From positions 1-11,955 of the forward strand of contig JAOUKJ010000074.1 of NCBI GenBank assembly GCA_029882675.1: DNA of 11,955 bases, in the 5' to 3' direction. This document shows positions 7,110 to 11,955 of this stretch, one piece after another. The notes below the pieces were generated by a model. It was not told the origin of the DNA. It made no database searches and was given only the letters and a program-made list of their open reading frames with translations. Position numbers and translations under genes: made by a program. Source of the stretch: Cyclobacteriaceae bacterium. Lineage in GTDB: Bacteria; Bacteroidota; Bacteroidia; Cytophagales; Cyclobacteriaceae. Within the stretch, counting starts at the first letter, position 1. Each line of letters opens with the position of its first letter.

Positions 7110-8030
7110 ATGACAAAAAAAAACAAAGCACTATCAGGCCTGACTTTTTTACTGATAACAGTGTTTCTCACCATCAATTATTATGGCCCACGCATGATCA
7201 TACAGATCAATGGTGGGGTATTTTCATATATACGCCCATCGCATCACCAACAGACTACACCAGAATACCTCGGGTTGGTCTCCGAAAACCTGAAGATTAT
7301 CAGCCATGATGGGCTACAACTATCTGCAATATTGATAAAAGCCAACACTACAGAACAAAAAGGGACTGTGATCCTCGTGCATGGCATCAGGGCATATAAA
7401 GAACATTTTCTGCCTGTTTGCAAGCGGTTGGCTGATGAAGGCTTCAATAGCGTGATCATCGACCTGCGTGGGCACGGAGAGAGTGAAGGCCTGTACTGCA
7501 CTTTTGGGTATCACGAAAAAAAAGATATAAAAGCACTTGTGGACGTCCTTTATCAAACAGCAGGTGTAAGCAATAACCTGGGTGTCTGGGGACAATCACT
7601 GGGAGGTGCTGTGGCTCTGCAGGCACTGGCACTGGATAAAAGGCTTAAATTTGGCATAATAGAAAGTACCTTTGCCGATTTTCGTAATATTGTTTATGAT
7701 TACACCCGCTACCACCTTGGTTTCAACATCCCGAAAGTGACCGACTACTTCATCTGGCGGGCTGAATCCATTGGCCACTTTAATGCTGACAGCATCAGAC
7801 CAGCTCAGTCTGCAAAAGAAATAACGCAGCCTGTACTCCTGGTGCATGGTGAAAAAGACGGGAGGATAAAGTATAAATACGGAAAACAAATCTTTGAAAA
7901 TCTGGCCTATCCGGAAAAAGAATTTATCAGTTATCCGGAGGGCAACCATTTAAATGTTTGGGCTATTGGGGGAGAACGTTACTTTGAAAAAGTAATTGAG
8001 TTCCTCGAACGTTCAGAAAATGAGATGTAA
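7110..8030 (+). CDS. Membrane-anchored alpha/beta hydrolase (serine esterase/peptidase-like)
   Basis: The 306-residue protein has a single N-terminal hydrophobic segment (residues 8-26, LSGLTFLLITVFLTINYYG), likely an uncleaved anchor holding the catalytic domain outside the inner membrane. The alpha/beta hydrolase core has the oxyanion strand VILVHGIRA (87-95), DLRGHGESEG (118-127), the nucleophile elbow GQSLGG with S163, LLVHGEKDGRI with the acid D250, and EGNHLNVW with H280. The triad is complete. The short cap between residues about 184 and 235 contains several aromatic residues. It resembles the uncharacterised YqkD/FrsA-like group, so carboxylester hydrolase activity is likely but the substrate is unknown. 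It follows the Ntn-hydrolase gene after 204 bp and precedes another hydrolase by 91 bp. The start ATG at 7110 has no clear Shine-Dalgarno site. Confidence 0.88.
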   Translation: MTKKNKALSGLTFLLITVFLTINYYGPRMIIQINGGVFSYIRPSHHQQTTPEYLGLVSENLKIISHDGLQLSAILIKANTTEQKGTVILVHGIRAYKEHFLPVCKRLADEGFNSVIIDLRGHGESEGLYCTFGYHEKKDIKALVDVLYQTAGVSNNLGVWGQSLGGAVALQALALDKRLKFGIIESTFADFRNIVYDYTRYHLGFNIPKVTDYFIWRAESIGHFNADSIRPAQSAKEITQPVLLVHGEKDGRIKYKYGKQIFENLAYPEKEFISYPEGNHLNVWAIGGERYFEKVIEFLERSENEM

Positions 8031-8121
8031 GCAATTTATGATTTGGGTTTCGCAGTAAAACCAAAAAGCAATAAGACACAACGAGATATGAAAATTTACC
8101 ATAAAATAAAAGAATACTGAA

Positions 8122-9537
8122 ATGGGTTATAATACCAATAAAATCCGGAAGAGCATGTTTGCCTTGCTTTTCTTTTTAGGATTTTTCACTTCCTGTAACA
8201 CAGAAACGGGGGACAATCCGGTGTTGTTTCCTGAAGAACACTGGCTGATGTATGAAGACCCGATCCAGGCTGGTTGGTCAGCTGAAGGAATAAAAAATGC
8301 CCGGGCCCGGTACGATGAGATGGGCTCGGCCTCTTTTATGGTTATTGAAAAAGGAAAAGTAGTTGTAGCCTGGGGAGACTATCAGCGCAAGTATATGTGT
8401 CATTCTATACGAAAAAGCTTCCTGAGTGCTTTATACGGTATACACATAGCCCAGGGACTCATTGAGCTGGACTATACACTCGACCAACTGGGTATTGAGG
8501 ATACACATAACCTGACCAACAACGAAAAAAAAGCAACCATTGGCGATCTGTTAAAAGCACGTTCCGGGGTTTTTCACCCGGCAGCCTATGAGACCGATGC
8601 CATGAAAGCCTCCCGGCCAGAACGCGGCACTTATGATGCTGATGAATTTTGGTATTACAACAACTGGGATTTCAATACGCTATGTACTATCATGGAAGAG
8701 TTTACTATGACCCCTGTTTTCGAAGACTTCGAAGAAAATATTGCAGACCCTTTAGGCATGCAGGACTTTGAAGCAGCTGATGGGTATTACCACCTGGAAG
8801 CAGAACATTCTAAATATCCGGCCTATCCTTTCAGAATGTCAGCCCGTGATATGGCCAGATTTGGATTGCTATACCTCAATAAAGGAGATTGGGATGAGGA
8901 CATGATCGTTCCCGATGAACATGTGAATGAAAGTATCCGGTCTTACTCAGACACCGGTAATAAGGATGGGTTGAGTGCCGGTTATGGCTACCTGTGGTGG
9001 GTGTCAAATCCCGGCAATGAAAACAGCATGTTCGCTGCCAAAGGCCATGGGGGACATGTAATCGCTATTGATCCCGAAACAGAAATGGTCTTCGTACATC
9101 GCACTGATACATACACCAGTAAACGCATTCCCTACAATGAAGTGGCCATGCTAATACAGCTCTTAAAAGAAGCGAAGACAAACGCACCCCAGCCCAACCC
9201 AACCTATATACCCCTGCCTGAACTTCCGTCCAAATATGTATTTATTGATTTAGAAGAAAGCGAAGTAGAATCGCTCTTCACCGGAAACTACACCACTGAT
9301 AACGGGGAAGTGGATATTATGCTGGAGAATGACAAGCTTATATGGAGGGAAGCTAAAAATGGCCGGACTTTTGAATTGGGCATCATCAACGACTCTTCGT
9401 TAATGATGCTTGATAGTGAAGTGCCTGTGAACTTCAGCAATCAGGCTATGCCTGGTTCTATTGAATTTGTCAGGGATTCCCTCATGGGAAATTGGGGTGA
9501 AGTGATCGTTGGGAAAGAGGCAGTGGAAGGGTTGTGA
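8122..9537 (+). CDS. Class-C beta-lactamase-like serine hydrolase, lipoprotein
   Basis: This 471-residue protein has a lipoprotein signal with the lipidated cysteine at C25 (FLGFFTSC, a loose lipobox). The penicillin-binding/beta-lactamase fold shows the SxxK motif S95-IRK98, the second-motif tyrosine in YNN (Y179-N180-N181) and the third motif KGHGGH (H309-G310-G311). All three are present, so an acyl-serine mechanism is intact. The HGG third motif resembles the esterase and D-aminopeptidase branch more than true AmpC, where KTG is usual. After about residue 370 a C-terminal beta-rich domain (VESLFTGNYTTDNGEVDIML) resembles the small domain found after many such hydrolases. Resistance to beta-lactams should not be assumed. 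The start at 8122 is favoured; an alternative ATG at 8155 would leave a shorter signal peptide. It may be co-transcribed with its hydrolase neighbours. Confidence 0.88.
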   Translation: MGYNTNKIRKSMFALLFFLGFFTSCNTETGDNPVLFPEEHWLMYEDPIQAGWSAEGIKNARARYDEMGSASFMVIEKGKVVVAWGDYQRKYMCHSIRKSFLSALYGIHIAQGLIELDYTLDQLGIEDTHNLTNNEKKATIGDLLKARSGVFHPAAYETDAMKASRPERGTYDADEFWYYNNWDFNTLCTIMEEFTMTPVFEDFEENIADPLGMQDFEAADGYYHLEAEHSKYPAYPFRMSARDMARFGLLYLNKGDWDEDMIVPDEHVNESIRSYSDTGNKDGLSAGYGYLWWVSNPGNENSMFAAKGHGGHVIAIDPETEMVFVHRTDTYTSKRIPYNEVAMLIQLLKEAKTNAPQPNPTYIPLPELPSKYVFIDLEESEVESLFTGNYTTDNGEVDIMLENDKLIWREAKNGRTFELGIINDSSLMMLDSEVPVNFSNQAMPGSIEFVRDSLMGNWGEVIVGKEAVEGL

Positions 9538-9655
9538 TTAATAAAATATCCTCTCGGCATACCTTTTTATTTTTATCAACTATTTTCCCCCAGTAAATCA
9601 GGAATTCTTTTTATTATAATTTTTTAACTTGCACTTCACACACAAAAAAGATATT

Positions 9656-10711
9656 ATGAAAAAGATATTTACTTATGTCGTACCTGCGCTTGTCCTTTTT
9701 TCTATAGGCTGTTCGGATGGCAAAAAAAATGAAGAAAATAAAACTGTCGCAGAAGCTGATTCAACGACTTCTGAAATACAGCACATTGGCTCTATCGAGT
9801 TTATTGATCCTGCTTTTGAAACGCTGGTGGATAAGGGCGCCGGGATGGAACTGTTGGCCGAAGGTTTTGAATGGTCTGAAGGGCCTGTATGGGTAGAAGA
9901 GGGCAACTACCTGTTGTTTTCAGATATACCCCCCAACAGCATTTACAAGTGGAGTGAGGAGGATAGCCTGAGCTTATACCTGAAACCTTCCGGATATACC
10001 GGGCAAAGTGAACGAAAAGGAGAGCCCGGTTCCAACGGCCTGCTCATTACCCCATCGGGAGCACTGCTTTTATGTCAGCATGGTGACCGAAGGATCGCAC
10101 TTATGGATGCCCCGCTTTATAATCCGGCACCCAACTACAGCACGTTAATAGACAACTACGAAGGCAAACGCCTCAATAGCCCCAATGACGCTGTATATCA
10201 TCCCAATGGTGATTTGTTTTTCACGGATCCACCATATGGGCTGGAAGGAAATGTAGATGACCCCGCGAAAGAAATTCCTTTCCAGGGAGTCTACCGCCTT
10301 GATACGGAAGGACAGATCCATTTGCAAACCGATACGCTGACCCGTCCCAATGGCATTGCTTTCTCACCCGATGGCAAGATCCTCTATGTTGCCAATTCTG
10401 ACGGCCCCAAGGCTTGGTATTCGGCGTTCGACCTGGACGAAAATGGCAATGCCGTGAATGGCCGCATCTTTTATGATGCCACGTCACTGATGGGGAAGGA
10501 AAAAGGCGCCCCTGATGGCATGGTAGTAGACAGCAAGGGGAATGTTTGGGCCACGGGCCCGGGGGGAGTCATTGTCTTTAATGCAGAAGGAAAGGTGATT
10601 GGGAAGTTGAAGACCGGTCAGGCTACGGCCAATTGCACGCTTGATACCGGTGAAAAATACCTGTACATTACCGCCGATATGTATTTACTGCGACTTAAAC
10701 TCAAAGGATAA
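9656..10711 (+). CDS. SMP-30/gluconolactonase-family lipoprotein
   Basis: The 351-residue protein begins with a lipoprotein signal (ALVLFSIGC, cysteine 19) followed by a polar tether (SDGKKNEENKTVAEADSTTSE). The six-bladed propeller of the SMP-30/lactonase family spans about 50-350. Metal-binding positions are visible as E75 in SEGPVW, N177 in SPND, N232 in RPNG and D287 in APDGM. DLFFTDPPYGL at 186-196 is characteristic. A divalent metal and lactone hydrolysis are expected from the family, but the true lactone is unknown. The frame is open from a TTG at 9629, but the ATG at 9656 places the hydrophobic core properly and is the better start. The gene is last in the + strand run of four hydrolases and is followed after 25 bases by a strong terminator. 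Confidence 0.9.
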   Translation: MKKIFTYVVPALVLFSIGCSDGKKNEENKTVAEADSTTSEIQHIGSIEFIDPAFETLVDKGAGMELLAEGFEWSEGPVWVEEGNYLLFSDIPPNSIYKWSEEDSLSLYLKPSGYTGQSERKGEPGSNGLLITPSGALLLCQHGDRRIALMDAPLYNPAPNYSTLIDNYEGKRLNSPNDAVYHPNGDLFFTDPPYGLEGNVDDPAKEIPFQGVYRLDTEGQIHLQTDTLTRPNGIAFSPDGKILYVANSDGPKAWYSAFDLDENGNAVNGRIFYDATSLMGKEKGAPDGMVVDSKGNVWATGPGGVIVFNAEGKVIGKLKTGQATANCTLDTGEKYLYITADMYLLRLKLKG

Positions 10712-10736
10712 GGATTGAAATTAATCTTTGGAAAAT

Positions 10737-10765
10737 AAAAAAACCCGCTTTTGGCGGGTTTTTTT
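10737..10765. terminator. Bidirectional intrinsic terminator
   Basis: Seven A residues and CCCGC (10737-10748) pair with GCGGG and seven T residues (10754-10765) around the loop TTTTG. The stem is 12 bp with a GC core and a T-run in both orientations. It can end the SMP-30-like gene on the + strand and the tRNA-His transcript on the - strand. Confidence 0.92.
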
Positions 10766-10771
10766 ATTGGG

Positions 10772-10846
10772 GGTGGAAGACCGGTCTCGAACCGGCGACC
10801 TCTAGAACCACAATCTAGCGCTCTAACCAACTGAGCTACAACCACC
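10772..10846 (-). tRNA. tRNA-His (anticodon GTG)
   Basis: Read on the - strand, the gene folds as a cloverleaf. The 5' end is G(-1)GTGGTTG, the D-arm is GCTC/GAGC with loop AGTTGGTTA, and the anticodon arm is CTAGA-TTGTGGT-TCTAG with anticodon GTG. The T-arm is GCCGG-TTCGAGA-CCGGT. The extra 5' G opposite C73 is the histidine identity feature. The sequence after C73 reads CCCA, so CCA is not encoded at the exact position and would be added by the CCA enzyme. An oddity is that positions 5:68 and 6:67 of the acceptor stem are both U-U. It is transcribed from the promoter at 10883-10913 and ended by the hairpin at 10737-10765. Confidence 0.95.
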
Positions 10847-10882
10847 ATTTGAATTTTATTTCCTCTTCTCTAAAAGGGAGTG

Positions 10883-10913
10883 CAAAGTTATACACGGAGT
10901 TTGAATTTGCCAA
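10883..10913 (-). promoter_or_regulatory. Bacteroidota-type promoter for tRNA-His
   Basis: On the - strand, TTGG (10910-10913) is followed after 19 bases by TAACTTTG (10883-10890). This is an exact match to the TAnnTTTG -7 element of Bacteroidota, with a suitable -33 TTG partner. The -7 box ends 36 bases before the tRNA 5' end, leaving a leader of about 30 bases to be removed by RNase P. This is the best promoter in the window. Confidence 0.75.
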
Positions 10914-11039
10914 TTACTTTGGTACTGTTTTTTTCAACCAATGTATATTTTTTTTTCAGGTTGTTTATTCCGTCAATGATCACACACACATGAACTCCGC
11001 AAACATGCCAAAATCAAAAGGAATCAAACATCACAGAAG

Positions 11040-11084
11040 AAAAAAAGTAATGCCCATGCAGGTGCCTGCAAGGGCAATTTACTT
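11040..11084 (-). terminator. Intrinsic terminator of the sulfide:quinone oxidoreductase transcript
   Basis: On the - strand, TTGCCC-T-TGCAG, loop GCAC, then CTGCA-T-GGGCA form a strong stem with one mismatch. The outer arms AAGTAA (11079-11084) and TTACTT (11045-11050) also pair, after a two-base bulge. A run of seven T follows directly (complement of 11040-11046). It lies about 100 bases after the oxidoreductase stop and upstream of the tRNA promoter, so it insulates the two - strand units. Confidence 0.85.
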
Positions 11085-11186
11085 CCTCATTACGACAAAC
11101 CACAAAAGCATTTACAAACACTTATATAAAACACTTATCGGTTAAAAAAGACGCTGTCGCCTGCCTCTCCAAAAAACAATATATTA

Positions 11187-11955
11187 TTACATTTTGCCTC
11201 TCAACATTTTATTCCAGTACAAATAGGGCAAACCGTATTTTTTCAAAATCCACAGGAACCAGCTTTCTTTGGAAGTATCCATAAATTTGGAAAGTAGCGG
11301 ATCACTATCCCGAACGTTGTTATACTTGAACTCAGCCAATACCATTTTTCCGTATCCAGTCACTAACGGACAAGAAGAATATCCTTCATACTGATGGTCT
11401 GATATCTTTTCGGACCTCAATAACTCCAGAATATTATCCACCACAACAGGTGCCTGTTTACGCACAGCTGCTCCTGTTTTAGCCGTAGGCAAGTGGGCCA
11501 CATCCCCAAGAGAAAATACATTTTTAAATGTATTGTGCTGAAGGGTATTGATATCCACATCCACCCAACCCTTGCCCGGGCCATCCTGAATAGCCAGCTT
11601 TGAATTTCTTAAAAAATCAGGGGCGGACTGCGGAGGGGCCAGGTGAAGCATGTCAAAACTCACCTCTACCAACCCATCATCGGTCTTCACTTCTCCCTTA
11701 TTAGCATCAGGCTCGGTAGCTGTATCTGTAAGTAACCTGAAATAAGCTTTTTTATTCTCACCGTCAATTCGTTCCAGACCGTACCCAAAACGTGTGTTTA
11801 TTTTTTTCCGATCGATAATCCCCGTCAGTGTATCGGCAAAATCTTTCACACCAAAAATGACCCCACCAGGAGCTGCAAAAGTTACTTCTGATTTGTCTCT
11901 CACGCCGGTTTTGATTAAATAATCATCTGCCAGATACATGATTTTTTGTGGTGCC
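11187..11955 (-). CDS. sqr: Sulfide:quinone oxidoreductase, type II (SQOR-like), C-terminal part
   Basis: This FAD flavoprotein of the inner membrane oxidises sulfide and passes electrons to quinone. The frame runs off the right edge, so about the last 255 residues are visible and the N-terminal FAD-binding Rossmann motif is outside. The fragment opens with APQKIMYLADDY, the segment right after the first redox cysteine in the human SQOR-type CAGAPQKIMYL motif; that cysteine falls just beyond the window. Further motifs are HLAPPQSAPDF, the FAD-contacting NVFSLGDVAHLPTAKTGAAV, and YSSCPLVTGYGK, which carries the second redox cysteine (residue 190 counted from the first ATG in the fragment). The tail FLWILKKYGLPYLYWNKMLRG matches the amphipathic membrane-binding end of SQOR. 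This makes the eukaryote-like type II class more likely than type I. It is followed by a terminator on the same strand. An NADH dehydrogenase-like role is less likely. Confidence 0.9.
   Translation of the reverse strand, partial: APQKIMYLADDYLIKTGVRDKSEVTFAAPGGVIFGVKDFADTLTGIIDRKKINTRFGYGLERIDGENKKAYFRLLTDTATEPDANKGEVKTDDGLVEVSFDMLHLAPPQSAPDFLRNSKLAIQDGPGKGWVDVDINTLQHNTFKNVFSLGDVAHLPTAKTGAAVRKQAPVVVDNILELLRSEKISDHQYEGYSSCPLVTGYGKMVLAEFKYNNVRDSDPLLSKFMDTSKESWFLWILKKYGLPYLYWNKMLRGKM

Larger units (their letters stand above)
10847..11186. other. 340-bp gap between tRNA-His and the sulfide:quinone oxidoreductase gene
   Basis: Both flanking genes are on the - strand. This gap holds the tRNA promoter (10883-10913) and the oxidoreductase terminator (11040-11084). 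The rest is AT-rich, with T-runs at 10928-10960. An open + strand frame from a TTG at 10849 to 11145 would cover both signals and shows no family resemblance, so I do not call it a gene. Confidence 0.6.

Noticed and set aside
8043..8066. Imperfect hairpin TTGGGTTT/AAAACCAA after the alpha/beta hydrolase gene
   Set aside because: One mismatch, AT-rich stem and no T-run on the + strand; too weak to call a terminator.
9629..9655. TTG start for the SMP-30-like gene
   Set aside because: The ATG at 9656 gives a proper lipoprotein signal peptide; the extension adds a polar stretch before it.
10618..10848. Open frame of 76 residues on the - strand starting MVVVAQLVRALDCGSRG
   Set aside because: It is a translation through the tRNA-His gene and the terminator; this kind of false protein is common over tRNA genes.
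10849..11145. Open frame of 98 residues on the + strand, TTG start
   Set aside because: It crosses the tRNA promoter and the - strand terminator, has low-complexity Phe and Lys runs from T/A tracts, and no family resemblance.
1..11955. CRISPR array, insertion sequence, phage or defence genes
   Set aside because: No spaced direct repeats, transposase, integrase or known defence protein motifs were found on either strand.

Overview
The window looks like chromosomal DNA of a member of the Bacteroidota, probably a marine or soil Cytophagales-type bacterium. Three things point that way: weak or absent Shine-Dalgarno sites, a promoter of the TTG-N19-TAnnTTTG type in front of a tRNA gene, and strongly Bacteroidota-like protein sequences (Asp/Glu-rich lipoproteins, a eukaryote-type sulfide:quinone oxidoreductase). 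The exact genus cannot be read from the sequence.

Left part (1-2180, + strand): the 3' end of lepA (elongation factor 4), then folD (5,10-methylene-THF dehydrogenase/cyclohydrolase) and queE (7-carboxy-7-deazaguanine synthase). folD starts 5 bases after the lepA stop, and queE starts inside the folD stop (ATGA overlap), so the three form one housekeeping operon.

Middle left (2309-4657, - strand): a Tat-exported GH5-type glycoside hydrolase, preceded by an AT-rich gene for a soluble PAS sensor protein. That protein keeps the histidine-kinase H-box but has lost the recognisable ATP-binding boxes. A 13-bp perfect inverted repeat sits at its 3' end. The 385-bp intergenic region 4658-5042 separates this gene from the divergent rightward cluster and holds several dyad-symmetric elements.

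Middle right (5043-10711, + strand): four consecutive hydrolase genes, all predicted to act in the envelope. They encode a gamma-glutamyltranspeptidase-family Ntn-hydrolase, a membrane-anchored alpha/beta hydrolase, a class-C beta-lactamase-like serine hydrolase lipoprotein and an SMP-30/gluconolactonase-like lipoprotein. The Ntn-hydrolase has replaced the residues that bind a gamma-glutamyl group. A purine-rich octamer tandem repeat lies between the first two genes. The only convincing terminator on this strand follows the fourth gene. The four may cooperate in breaking down or detoxifying an amide or lactone compound, but that is inference from gene order only.

Right part (10737-11955): a strong terminator shared by both strands, a tRNA-His(GTG) gene on the - strand with a clear Bacteroidota-type promoter, a second strong hairpin terminator on the - strand, and the C-terminal part of a type II (SQOR-like) sulfide:quinone oxidoreductase that runs off the right edge.

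I found no CRISPR array, insertion sequence, phage gene or recognisable defence system. The most unusual items are the divergent Ntn-hydrolase, the degenerate kinase with its inverted repeat, the octamer repeat, and a tRNA-His with two adjacent U-U mismatches in its acceptor stem.
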